NCBI GenBank assembly: GCA_037976565.1
Contig: CP137682.1
Location: 26,623,714-26,687,713 of the forward strand
DNA length: 64,000 nucleotides
Origin: Mesocentrotus franciscanus
Lineage: Eukaryota; Echinodermata; Echinoidea; Camarodonta; Strongylocentrotidae
Reading direction: 5' to 3'
The notes beneath the pieces are model-generated. The model did no database searches. It was not told where the DNA came from and saw nothing but the letters and a program-made list of their open reading frames with translations. Shown here in pieces: positions 34,233-45,654 of this stretch (positions within the stretch are counted from its first letter, which is position 1; each line of letters begins with the position of its first letter). A program made the position numbers and the translations under genes.

Positions 34233-35190
34233 TTTATGCCTCCGCTACAACGTAGCCGGAGGCATTATGTTTTCTGGTTGTCCGTCCGTCCGTCCGTACG
34301 TACGTACGTCCCGTTCTCGTGATCGCGTTATCTCAAGAACCAGTTGATGGATTACCGCCAAACTTGGGTCATGTATGTATCTTGCAGAGCTAATGAACTG
34401 ATTAGATTTTGGGGTCACGAGGTCAAAGGTCAAAGGTCACATGGCTCATTATGTATGCAAAAATAGCTCGTGATCGCGTTATCTCAAGAACCGATTGATG
34501 GATTACCGCCAAACTTGGGTCATGTATGTATCTTGCAGAGCTAATGAACTGATTAGATTTTGGGGTCACGAGGTCAAAGGTCACAGGGCTCATTATGTAT
34601 GCAAAAATAGCTCGTGATCGCGTTATCTCAAGAACCGATTGATGGATTACCGCCAAACTTGGGTCATGTATGTATCTTGCAGAGCTAATGAACTGATTAG
34701 ATTTTGGGGTCACGAGGTCAAAGGTCAAAGGTCACAGGGCTCATTATGTATGCAAAAATAGCTCGTGATCGCGTTATCTCAAGAACCGATTGATGGATTA
34801 CCGCCAAACTTGGGTCATGTATGTATCTTGCAGAGCCAATGAACTGATTAGATTTTGGGGTCACGAGGTCAAAGGTCACAGGGCTCATTATGTATGCAAA
34901 ATAGCTTGTGATCACGTTATCTCTAGAACCGATTGATGGATTACCGCCAAACTTGGGTCATGTATGTATCTTGCAGAGCCAATGAACTGATTAGATTTGG
35001 GGTCATGAGGTCAAAGGTCACAGGGCTCATTATGTATCCTAAAATAGCTCGTGATCGCGTTATCATTAGAACCAACAGATGGATTACAATCAAACTTGAA
35101 TTTTAAAAATTGCTTCCATTTTGGTTTGTAAAATTGCTCTATGGCGGAGGCATCATTTTCGACTGCGCGCAGTTGAAGTTCCATCTAGTT
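34233..35190. repeat. 144-bp tandem satellite, long array
   Basis: This is the same family and boundaries as the block at 23241-23906 (TTTATGCCTCCGC start, TTCCATCTAGTT end), here with six units (GCTCGTGATCG at 34466, 34610, 34761 and so on, spacing 143-151). A CCGTCCGTACGTA microsatellite lies at the left end, as in the other copies. The 151-bp spacing comes from one extra 7-bp GGTCAAA. Confidence 0.9.
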
Positions 35191-36517
35191 ATTTTTTACA
35201 AATACAAGTGTATGACAAATAGGGATGAAAAAAGTAGCTGTATGCAACAAAGTTCCAATGCATACTCACTCACATGCATCTGTATGTCATGATACAGAAT
35301 TGTTAAGCACATAACGTGTATATCATTATAAATATTTTGTCAAAATATGAATGCGGTTTTGATGCACCATATGTGACTGAGCATTAAGATGTATGTACTA
35401 GTTTGAATAAGATTTACATGTAGATTAGCAGTGAATATCTGTTCAATTCTCTTGAAAATTTTGTGCATATATGAGATATCGGTTCAGTTCATGTGAGGTT
35501 GATTATGAATGCGCTGTATTACTATTGGTAGATCATTCCAGTACATGTAGGTAGTTTAGGCATTAATATTGTCTGTAAAAAGACAGTACATTTGTTGTTG
35601 TTGTTTTGTTTACTTTACAAACAATGGCGTAGCTGATGGATGGGGCACAGGTGGCAAATGCCCTCTCCCATTGACTGGTTGACAAGGAATATGGGAGAGG
35701 ACAACAAATGAATAAGGGGAAAGAGAGGGAGAGGGGCAGGCTGCATGAATAGATGATAGAACACTTTTCTATTGAATCTTGGCTCACTTCATTGCCTTGA
35801 TTTGTCATGTTTCATCCACCCATTCAGTACAATGTGAGTCTGGTGCCCCTCAGTGATACATGTGCCCCCACACACACACCACTCCCATGGTTGCATCCAC
35901 ACTAAGTCGGTGCTTTCAACAAAGGGACAGGACAAGACTTGTTGCAGGGATTTAGAGTGGTTACCTTGTCAGAGAAATGGTTTAGATTTTACATGTATGT
36001 ATATGTATCAAAACATGTTCCATTTGGAGAAATGCCTGCAGATAAAAGCCTTTTAAGTGTGTGTTTTTTCTTTTAATGAATGAAGAAGAAATACAGGGTT
36101 CAGACACGTTTGTCTTTGGTAATATAAATGTAGATGATATGGTGTTGGGTAGATGTAGATGATGCAATAGAAACGGTGATTAAACTGGTTTTTTAATAGA
36201 GACATGAGCAAAGCACATTTTACCATGTTTGAAACATGTAAGTATATATGAAAGTTTATCTATATAAAAGAATTTGTAATTTTCTTTCAACATATGCCTT
36301 TGTCTGCTCTCTGCTTTCTTCTTGGCTAAACAGATTGTGATGAAGAGAATTGGTGTCAAGGCTCATTCAGATATGAAGAGGGAATCTGCTGCTGTTTTTA
36401 AATTTAAAAAAAAACATAAATGAATGGCAACTGCTTGCAACAAATGTTCTGCATGTATTCACCGAGCTCTGTGGTGTACGATACAGAAATGTGATGCATA
36501 TGACAATAACGTTATAT

Positions 36518-36760
36518 TATAATAATAATAATTATAGTCACATTTGTATAGCGCTTATGATACTACGTTTCTAAGCACTCTACATTGTACAATGTAATTA
36601 TTATTATTCTGGTCATTGTATTCAATTGCTAATCCGCACATGATAGTGCCCACTCTCCTCTCCCTGGGGAGAAATCACTGTGGTTTACCACCTCGTATCT
36701 GAACGAGGCTCCAGAGACAATGTGTGCAAGGTGTTGCAGGTGATGGTGTACATGTAGGGG
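36518..36760. mobile_element. SINE-like tail (ATAGCGC ... TCTAAGCACTCTAC)
   Basis: An (AAT)n tract is followed by TTTGTATAGCGCTTATG and TTTCTAAGCACTCTACATTG, the same core as the tail of the tRNA-derived SINE at 54690-54890. The tRNA-like part is not recognisable here. Confidence 0.45.
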
Positions 36761-38205
36761 CCTGTTCACACATATCCATGGCTTCTTTTTCTTTATGTGC
36801 GAATGAATGGCAGGTTGGGATGAAAAGGTCCAATGTTAACTCACTTATATGTGTGTCGCAAGATACAGAAATGTTCAGCACATTACATTGTACATCATTA
36901 ATACAAAAAATTCCAAAAGAAAAAAAATGCTTTCGATTACCAAATTATTAATGAGCCTTAAGTACATGTATGTAGAAAAATGCTTTGATGTACATGTACG
37001 TCATTCATCTAGATCTATGATCGATGTACACTTACATGTACATTTACAGTAAAAGCAGACATTCTTCATTCTTCTCCCTCTTTGTCAGTCTTGCCCCAAA
37101 ATATTTGGGTTCATACCCCCCATCCTCTCTATTTCAGCTTCATTTCTTCCTCACATGTATGTAAACAAAATATCAGCTGAACCTCTTTTTCTGTCTCTGT
37201 TTCTCTCTGCCATCTCTTGCACTCTTGGTTGATTCGCCCTCTATGGCTCTGCAATGATGCAATCTCCCCCTACAAGTATGTGAACTTCTTCAGTTTGGTA
37301 TATTTCTCTTTCCCATTCTCTCTTTACCTCTGTCAGTCTTTCCTAATCTTTGGCTCCACAATCTCCACCTTCCTCTTCCTCCTACAACCTCTCTCCCAGT
37401 CTGCTTTCTGTCTATGTAGATCTCTCCCTCTCTCTCTCTTCCTCTTTCTCTCTTCCTCTTTTGGGAACAAGATCTCAACCGAAGAAATATTCCATATTAA
37501 AATTCAGTAATAGTATACACTCGCATCCTATCAAAAGTACATGAACAACCAAAGCATTACAATTTCACATATTTCTACAGATGTTTTTAAAGCAAGCTAT
37601 GTCATAACAAAAGAGAAAATCCATTTCGAGAGAATAAATCATTGACTGCATACATAAAGTAGTCTAGTACAAGATTTTTAATCTATATTTCAATCCAATC
37701 GGATAATAAATAGGTACAAAATACAACTTCAATTTATACTAAGATATGAATTATTCACAGTACTAGCATCACAGTACATTTCACACATGTCCTATTTTCT
37801 TTACAATACATTACCATCAGCATGGCAAGCTATTCAATACAAACATTTGTTTTAATACAAAATTGCAAGGTATCTAAATTGCACATCTATTGCAATAATA
37901 ATAATAATAATAATAGTAACATTTATTGCACAACTACAATATAAATATCCAAGTTAAAAACTTCACTCGTTTGGAAAAATGATATCGGTTTCTGTTACTA
38001 TCACATATAACATCAGATATATATTTCAAATATAACAGTAATTCTCAAAGCAACAAAAGTCAGCTCACCATAACATATTCTATGAAGAAAAAGAAAATTG
38101 CTAAATATAATGCACATTATCAGATTAAAAAAAACAGAACATAGTCTAGATGACCTCATCTAATATCAATAATTCATTGATTATAAAAATTTAAGAGCCC
38201 TAGTA

Positions 38206-38753
38206 AGAATAGTCTTAAAGGTACTATGTCCCATTTGCAGGCCCCAAATATGAAAAGGTTAAATTCCAACGGCATTTGAAAGACAATACTAATTTAGAAC
38301 TTCCCTAAAAAAGGGGGCTTGAAAATGTCTTTAAGTGGGAAAATAACGACTATTAGTTGTCGAATCGACTTAAGAGCTATAGAGCCAGTAAGTAATAGTC
38401 TGATTTTTCAGACCATTGTACCGAATGGTCGTACGTTTTATGCTGCGCAAAGATTCAATCAGTTTAATTTTGGCCATTACAAGAAGTGGGTTATTGATGT
38501 AGACAAATGCTCATGTACCCTTTACAGCTCATTTTATGTATGTTATTACCAAAGATGAAAAAGGCCAGTCAGTCACTCAATAGTGTCTGACAGTGAAGTC
38601 TAGCAAGTAAACGGGTTTCCTTGCATAATTTGAATATTAGGACACGGCTAACGTTTAAATTTCACAGATAGGACATACATGACATATTCATAATTCCTGC
38701 AAAGTTCTACAGAATTTGATGCAAAAGGGACATAGTACCTTTAAAGAATAGAC
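38206..38753. mobile_element. 530-bp MITE with 18-bp TIRs and near-perfect 9-bp target duplication
   Basis: TTAAAGGTACTATGTCCC at 38215-38232 is exactly inverted at 38727-38744. Flanks AGAATAGTC (38206-38214) and AGAATAGAC (38745-38753) differ by one base and look like a target-site duplication. The 240-nt open frame inside (38319-38558) resembles nothing I know. Confidence 0.85.
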
Positions 38754-38961
38754 AAATACACCTTAAACACTTCAAAAATACTAAGTCATTAATGATCTAC
38801 CGGTACTTCAAGTGCATTAGAGAAAGTCCAGCAGTGAACCAAATATATAGGAGAAAAAAGAAAGAAAATTTCACACACTGTCTGTTGAGAGTCAGAACTC
38901 ACTAGTAAAAGAAGGGCGTTCACTCATTTACTTTTACATGTACCTAGAGTGAATGCCCAAT

Positions 38962-39086
38962 CTGGGGGCCGTTCCTCGAAAACTATCTTCAGTCTTACTT
39001 CTTGGACATCCCATTGGAACATGTGTTCTAGAAATTGCATTTCAATGGGATGTCTATAATGAAAGTTCTGTGAAACTGGCCCCTGG
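38962..39086. mobile_element. Small foldback element
   Basis: GGGGGCCGTTCCTCGAAAACT at the left is imperfectly inverted as AAGTTCTGTGAAACTGGCCCC at the right, with ATCCCATTG / CAATGGGAT paired inside. The length is about 125 bp. Confidence 0.6.
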
Positions 39087-40186
39087 CTCTCAACTGACAA
39101 TACCATCTTTAGAACTCAAGTACAATGTACATGTACTATATACTCAAATGCCAAATAGTTTGAATACAATTTTGAATACAATCGTCATTCCAACATTTCT
39201 ATTTTTTTATTTTACTGGGTGAGGGTCAATCTGGGCAATATAATATTTCACCTGTCAGCTTAATTTCATCAGGACATTTACTCATTGCTGAGGGACAAGA
39301 GATATGAATTTTCATATGCTTTTCTGGCTCTCAACCGACAATAAATAAATCTACACATAAATCAAGTTCAATGTACATGTACTATAATCAATTAACAAAT
39401 ACTTAGCATTCAAGTTTGAATGCAATAATCATTTCAACATTTCTACATGTACTGTTTTTACTGCGTGAGGGTCAATCACAGGATTTCATTTTCATTATTT
39501 GTGTCAGCCTAGTGTCTGATGGGCATTGCTTTATTGTTGAGGAATGACAGATAGAAGTTTCTGGCTTTCAGTAGATGTTGCAACTCTACTATGTATCATA
39601 AAATCAAGTAAATATCAGGACAAATTTTCAGTTAAACGTTTCCCAGCATTGATATTGATGGAAAAAAAAATTATTTCACATGTACATTGCAATCTCAAAT
39701 AGTAAACTGCTCAAAACACATCGCAGTTGCTGGTAAACTTATTTCATTCTACTTAAATACCTTCAGCCATGAATACTAACAGACATTAAAAAAATCTATC
39801 TTCAGCCTTAAAGCAAGGTTTTCGAAGATTTCTTTTCTTCTTTTTTATGTTGTTACTATCTTCAGCCTTCAACCAAGACAGAGCCACATTTTTTTTGTCA
39901 GTTTTATTGTTAAAGGTTTGTTGTTAAATAAGAAATAACATTCCCTTTCATTTTTACGTTCATATTACTTTTATAACATATATTTTTAAAATATTGCACT
40001 ATAGAATACATTGAATGGTACAATACTGATTGATTATTATTTGCTTGGTTTTAATTAACAAAGAAAGAGCTTACCAAAATTTAATTGAGATGTAATCGAG
40101 TACCTGAGACTTCTATTATTTTGAGTTAAAAAAAAAGAGAGAAAATGACAGTGGCTTCTTATATAGTGCAGATGTTATGACACTCC

Positions 40187-40499
40187 TGGGGGGTGTTTCA
40201 CAAAGATCCTAAGTTGAACTTATCTCTAAGTTGGACTTAAAAATTATGGAAAGCCGTTAGCATCTATGAAAATATATTTTTAAAGTTATTTTAAAAGGCA
40301 TAAAATGTTGATTCAAATCATTCATATTTTCTATTATCAAGGAGATTTCATGTGCTTGGTGTGGAATTTATGAAAAGTGTAAAATACTTGAATTTTTGCT
40401 TTTGAATATATTTTATTTTAAGGCTACAAATGGCTCTCCATAATTTTTAAGTCCAACTTAGAGTTAAGTACGACTTCGGATCTTTGTGAAACACCCCCC
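40187..40499. mobile_element. Foldback element of the same family
   Basis: The left end GGGGGGTGTTTCACAAAGAT and right end ATCTTTGTGAAACACCCCCC are inverted. Inner arms TCTAAGTTGGACTTAAAAAT and ATTTTTAAGTCCAACTTAGA also pair. The ends match those of 32647-32924, so this is one MITE family with different interiors. Confidence 0.85.
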
Positions 40500-40647
40500 T
40501 GGAGCTCCGGCATTGTTAACCCTATCATAGCTGAACAGCCAAATTCATGTATGTACATGTAGTGTTCAAACATTACGAGTAGCCATTTAAACCTGGGTGG
40601 AGAGTAGCAAATGTGGATTAATGTTTTGCGGAAGGTTGTTAGTGCTG

Positions 40648-40724
40648 GTCGGGGATTCGTTCGAACCCTCAACAATTGCACTGAGAATCAAGTGCATGAA
40701 CCACTATACCGCAACACCTCCAAA
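40648..40724 (-). mobile_element. tRNA-like SINE head
   Basis: The minus strand reads GCGGTATAGTGGTTCATGC (A box and D-loop), a degenerate anticodon arm, and GAGGGTTCGAACGAATCCCC (B box). Stems are imperfect, so this is a SINE-derived pseudo-tRNA rather than a tRNA gene. Confidence 0.55.
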
Positions 40725-41002
40725 AATAAGTACTTACCGTTCTTCCATACTTCAAAATCATTCAAAAATAAAAAAAAGTGCAGTCAACGGATGCCTTGTA
40801 TTATATCATAAGGTCCTAGTTTTTTTTTTTACATCTTAGTACTACAGTGTATCTTTACATTAAGAAGAATAGAGTACTAATACTTTGCAGAGATTTTGGA
40901 AGTTAGTAAAAAAAAACAAACAAAAAAAACAATCATATCTCTTGAGGCCAGAACCTAGTACTCATGTCGAATGCATCTAAAATGTATTTGGTCAATAGAT
41001 TT

Positions 41003-41008
41003 TTTATT
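41003..41008 (-). terminator. Poly(A) signal of the folate-receptor-like gene
   Basis: AATAAA on the minus strand lies 42 nt past the TAG stop, in the right orientation and distance for 3' end processing. Confidence 0.55.
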
Positions 41009-41049
41009 TTTTGTTTCAAAAGTACAATGGGGAACATAAAAACATCCAG

Positions 41050-41308
41050 CTACTTGAGCACACTGAGTAGAACTAACACTGAGAGCCCGAGAGTTAAGAT
41101 GATCGAACCCACAGACAACGGTGCATTTGCAAAGACAGTGGGGTCATAGTTAAAACATCGTTCTCTTCCGGGGACTACATGGAAGCTGTTAGCCTCACAA
41201 AAGGCTCGTCCGTCACGATACTGGTCTCCGATGAGTTTGCTGTTGTAATATCCTGTCTTGCACTGCTCGAAAGTTGCATCACAGAATTCTGAGCAAATGT
41301 ATAGCCTC
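41050..41308 (-). CDS. Folate-receptor-like exon 4 (C-terminus and GPI signal)
   Basis: The exon begins after TTTTCAG with RLYICSEFCDATFEQCKTGY. It has two more cysteines (FCEANS and RCFNYD) and a C-terminal hydrophobic segment (SIILTLGLSVLVLLSV) ending in LK and TAG. The arrangement is typical of a cleavable GPI-anchor signal. Confidence 0.84.
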
Positions 41309-43432
41309 CTGAAAACAAACAAAAAAAGAAAACAATTTTAAAGCAATTGACAACTGAATTTATTTTTTCCCAGGTTTTCATACACCTGATGAAGATGATA
41401 ATAATAAATAATAGTAATAACGATAAATCATTATATTGATGATGATAATAATAATAATAATCATGATTAGTACTATTATTATTGATATCATATTTCTTCT
41501 TCTTCTTCTCCTTCTCTCTCTTCTTCTTCCTCTTCTTTTTCTTCCTCCTCCTCCTCCTACTACTACTACTACCATTATTATTATATACCGGTACATGATG
41601 TATCCTCCCAGTGGCGTAATGAGCAAAAATATATATATATTTTTTGGGGGCAGAAAGAAAAAAATAGTATAATTTACAAAAAAGGGAGAAACCCCCTGGA
41701 AAATCATGTCATTTCAGCACATTTGTAAATCACTGGTATCGAATTAGAAACAAATCACGTTTGAATTTTATTTGCCCCCCTTCAGTACCCAAGTGTATCC
41801 TCCACATCATTACAACAACAAGACATAATACTTACGTATCATACCAGTCGATTTGCTCAGGGCTACAGAAATAGCACATCATGTAGTTAAGATGGTAGCG
41901 GCAAGAATTTGTAGCTTGATCCACCTACGGATCAGAAATAAATAAAACCAAACAAAACAGGTTGGCTAGCTAAGCGAAATGTAGTGGCATTAAAAAACGT
42001 AACTTGCCTTAACAAAAGTAAAGGTGTCACGTTTGGATGTTATGAAAAACGAGCACCAAATAGCACTACCTAATCATCTTAAATATTTGTCATTTATGAT
42101 ATTGTCCAACATAAGCATTAAAAAATTTATGCAAGGCTGCTTGTAAACTTCTCCAGATTACCGTTTGAAAATATTAAACTCAACTGTCTGGATAACCAAC
42201 TTGTCCGTACACACAATGTGTTGGTAACGTGGTATACACAGAGACCATCAGCTTCAAAGTACTGCTTTTTTGTCTCCCTCAAGTGGTCTTTCTATACAGG
42301 TTTGCCTGCTGATATTTACCTTGAACATACTCCCCAATACAGCAGTAACTTCTGTTCTTTTGCAGCAGGCATTTTTGTTGTACCACGAGCAGTTTGGCAA
42401 GCCTGATTCTGGCTGAGAGTACCTGGCATCAACTACAAAATGAATTTGAAGATAAATAAAATTGAGTTCTTGTAATGGATTATGGAATTGCATTTAAAAA
42501 ATAAATAGACCTGTTTACTATTAATGTATTTCAATCAATTTATTCAACTTTTGTTTAGATCTATATCATCTGTATTGTTCTTCTCTACCCCGTCTTTCTA
42601 TCTCTTCCCAATACTCGGCAATAGAGTCTACATCTACTTCATCTAATTTGTAATTTCACTGTAGATTTGTTTTCTATCCTCTTTCTTCGAGTTGATTCGC
42701 TATGTCTATCTATGATTACTCTCTTTTCTTTTTTCCTTGCCCTTGTCTACGTCTTGGCTTCAGTTCACCGACTTCTTTAAAAAAAAATTATTCCCCTCCA
42801 TCTTTCTCTCTAGCCTGACACGCCTTAAAAAGAATTATTTTCTCCGTCTCTCTTTCTAACTCTAAGACTTCATTATTCTAGTATTTTGTAGACCAGCATC
42901 TCGACTTTCAATTCCCATGCGCATGCCTTCTTTCCGACGTTACAGTCGGAGTCCGACGCGACTCTCTCTCTCTCTACTCTAGTCTCTAGGCTCTAGCTCC
43001 GTGTCTCTGATGATGCGACAGTGCAGTAACAATAACTAACATTTGATCCAGACATATATTCTCCTTCTCTACTTCACCGTCCTCTCTATTTTATTTCTGT
43101 AGAATTAACAGGTTCATCTAGATCTTCTTCTTCTCCAATCTTCTTGTTTTGTTTTTCGTTTTAAAATTAAAGTTTCTGCGATTAGCAATATTACGGAAAA
43201 ACACCATACACAAAAACAAACACCTGGGACAACTATGAAGAAAACAAATTGCAGAATAACAGCACAGAGGTTGCATACGTCAAAGAAAACGTTTTTCATT
43301 AGATATTACTTTAAGAAAAATCAAATACGTACTGTAATATGTGCAAACTGACACCTCACTGGCCAGAGAATAAAAGAAAAACGCGACGGAGAGTAGAAAT
43401 AAACTATTCATAATCCGATGAAAACAATCCAT
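41050..43432 (-). CDS. Folate-receptor-like cysteine-rich GPI-anchored protein (four exons)
   Basis: In transcript order the exons are 43432-43333, 42432-42320, 41924-41836 and 41308-41050. They total 561 nt (186 residues plus stop), phases 1, 0, 2, all GT-AG on the minus strand. The start encodes a signal peptide (NSLFLLSVAFFFYSLAS) and the last 22 or so residues are hydrophobic after NAPL, as in a GPI signal. The centre has CSWYNKNACCKRTEV, close to the W-x-KNACC signature of folate/riboflavin-binding receptors, then CSPEQIDWYDT and YICSEFCDATFEQC, the matching second half. It is shorter than vertebrate folate receptors (about 250 residues) and has fewer cysteines, so folate binding is uncertain. 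An AATAAA on the minus strand (41008-41003) lies 42 nt past the stop. Confidence 0.82.
41400..41585. repeat. Compound microsatellite (ATA, TTC, TCC, TAC)
   Basis: AT-rich ATA triplets give way to CTT/TTC, then TCC and TAC triplets. It begins next to the 5' side of the folate-receptor-like exon 4 (intron 3). Confidence 0.8.
41836..41924 (-). CDS. Folate-receptor-like exon 3
   Basis: The exon encodes CRYHLNYMMCYFCSPEQIDW between a CGTAG acceptor and a GTAAGT donor in phase 2. The C-x(5)-MMC-x2-C and CSPE spacing fits the family's central disulfide region. Confidence 0.83.
42320..42432 (-). CDS. Folate-receptor-like exon 2 (WYNKNACC motif)
   Basis: The acceptor is TTTTGTAG and the donor GTAAAT in phase 0. 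It encodes PNCSWYNKNACCKRTEV, the diagnostic N-terminal motif of the folate receptor family. Confidence 0.83.
43333..43432 (-). CDS. Folate-receptor-like exon 1 (signal peptide)
   Basis: The exon encodes 33 residues with a hydrophobic core ending near SLASEVSVC and a GTACGT donor in phase 1. A second in-frame Met at codon 8 could also serve as the start. Confidence 0.75.
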
Positions 43433-43663
43433 TTCGATGTAAAATTCATATGCGCGAGTTCCCTCTACGTTTGATTATAAAAGAGAAGTGCGATTCGAGC
43501 TAGATAGATCCGAGACACTGGCGTCCGTGGTGGTGTTGGTGGTGGTGCATGGTGGGGGTGGTGGGCACTGGTGGGGGTGGTGGTGGTGGTCAGTGGCGTA
43601 ATGAGCAAAAAAGTTTTTTCTTTTTTTGGGGCTGGCAGACAAAAAAAAATCCGCATCACCCCA

Positions 43664-44165
43664 CTCTTATAAATTCAAATTCAAATTCAAACTTTATTGA
43701 TTTCAATCCAAACAAATAGGATCATTCTCAATTTTTGTACATTGGAAAACAAATTTCAAAGTTATAGTGTAACATAAATAATTGAGTGTAAAGATAACAA
43801 TAACCAGGAGCGACACAAATTAACATACTACTTCATGTCTCACCTGAAATGTAATACAGGGATGAGAATAAATTATATTACTCGTAATACTTTATTCAAT
43901 TTTGTCCCCTTTTCTTTTCAAATAAATAGCAGAAAACAAAATATAAATATATATACAACATGATAGTATTTCTATCACATGATAAACAATCAAAATATAT
44001 TAATAGTACATGTATAAATAAAAATAGAACATGTATAAAGCTAAACAGCAATGGAGATAAAAAGATGTAAGAAATTACGTGGTCAAAAAACAATACTTGA
44101 ACTTTGTATATATTTATACATACAAACACGCCCATACATAAATGCATTTAAAAAAAAAAAAAAAA
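43664..44165 (-). mobile_element. Probable LINE 3' UTR remnant
   Basis: AT-rich DNA begins on the plus strand with three AAATTC repeats and ACTTTATTGATTTCAATCC. In the minus direction this reads as a LINE tail with AATAAAGT near its end. No convincing reverse-transcriptase piece is readable, so this is a structural guess. Confidence 0.35.
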
Positions 44166-44289
44166 AAGATATCAAAGATCAAAGCGGAGGAAGGGGGGGG
44201 GATGTTTATGTGTGATTTTATATGCAGGCCCCGCTGAACATTTTTCAAAGTAGGTGGGGGGAGGCTAATATATTTTCGATCAGGTAGAG

Positions 44290-45190
44290 CGTAGTGTAAA
44301 TTGGCGTGGGGTCTAGGGGTCAAGGGGTCAGAGTCCCTGGAATCTCAGGGGGTATGGGCATTTAATAACGGTCAGATGAGCACATTTTGATACCTTATTC
44401 ATGACACTGGCAGGTCACTAATTGGCGTAGGGTCCAGGGGGCTGAGCCCCCTGAAACTCAGGAATTTGAGGCATTGTATAACGGTCGTTGAACATTCAGG
44501 GGCCCGCTTTAGGCCCACTGGTGGGATCGAGGGGGCGGAGCCTCCGGCAGCTCAGGGGTTTTAAGCTTTTAATTACGGTCAGATGAGCATATTTTGAAAC
44601 CCTATTAATTTTGTGACACTGGCAGGTCACAAATTGGCGCGGGGTCCAGGGGGCGGAGCCCCCGGAAGCTCAGGGATTTTAGGCAATAAATTACTGTCAG
44701 AGTATCCAGGGGCCTGAATTAGGGCCATTGGTTGGGTCCAGGGGCAGAGCCCCTGGAAGCTCAGGGGTTTTAGGCGTTTAATTACGGTCAGATGAGCATA
44801 TTTTGATACCTTATTAATTTTGTGACACTGGCAGGACACTAATTGGCGTGGGGTCCAGGGGGCGGGGTCCAGGGTGGCGGGGTCCAGGGGGTGGAGCCCC
44901 CAGAAGCTCAGGGGTTTTAGGAATTTTATAACGGTCAGATAAGCATTCAGGGGCCCGCCTTGGGGCCCCTGGTGGGTCGGGGGGAGAGCTACCGGAAGTT
45001 TAGGGGTTTTAGGCATTTGATTACGGTCAGATGAGCATATTTTGATACCTTATTTGTGACACTAGCAGGTCACTAATTGGCGTGGGGTCCAGGGGGCGGA
45101 GCCCCCAGAAGCCCAGGGGTTTTAGACAATAAATTACTGTCAGATGAGTATCCAGGGGCATGACTTAGGGCCATGGGCTGGGTCCACTTT
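44290..45190. repeat. GC-rich tandem array, about 210-bp unit
   Basis: TTGGCGTGGGGTCCAGG recurs at 44301, 44422, 44634, 44843 and 45077. Between copies lie GGGGGCGGAGCCCCC quasi-palindromes, CTCAGGGGTTTTAGGC, TTACGGTCAGATGAGCA and GACACTGGCAGGTCAC. Spacing (121, 212, 209, 234) suggests a two-part unit with one partial copy. It is much richer in GC than its surroundings. Confidence 0.85.
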
Positions 45191-45654
45191 CCTCGATAAG
45201 ACCTATCCCAGTTGGTGTTTAAAATAAATAATTTTTTTTTTCTCGATGTGTCACAATAAATTTATTGTTGGCGATTCGAGTTTCAGCATATCTCACTTTA
45301 ACTGAAAGCTTACTTCGCATATCAGTATAGGCCTATATCTGTCTTCACCTTTTAGTCGCAGTGTGATAAACAAAATAAATAGCTCACATAGCTTTATATG
45401 ATTGAAAACAGCTGAGGGAAGAACGGGATGAACTAGTACGTATAGGTGGGAGAAGTCGGGCACCTCAATCAGACATAGTGCTGTGAAAAAGAGCAAGTTT
45501 CCAGGTATAAGAAAACAATTATGACACTTCAAACACATTCCAAAGGGAAATAATGCACAAATATTTCTTAGGGGTTATCTTCCATTGGAGTATTAAAAAA
45601 GTAAGAAAAGTCACAATCACCAAATTCTTATTTTGGCGCACTTTGGTTGGTCCT

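Larger units (their letters stand above)
31862..41049. other. Intergenic, rich in mobile-element debris
   Basis: Between the transporter and the folate-receptor-like gene I see only the LINE fragment, foldbacks, satellite array, MITE and SINE-like pieces listed separately. The remaining AT-rich DNA has no supported gene. Confidence 0.5.

Noticed and set aside
40648..40724. Functional tRNA gene
   Set aside because: A and B boxes are present, but acceptor and anticodon stems do not pair well, so a SINE origin fits better.
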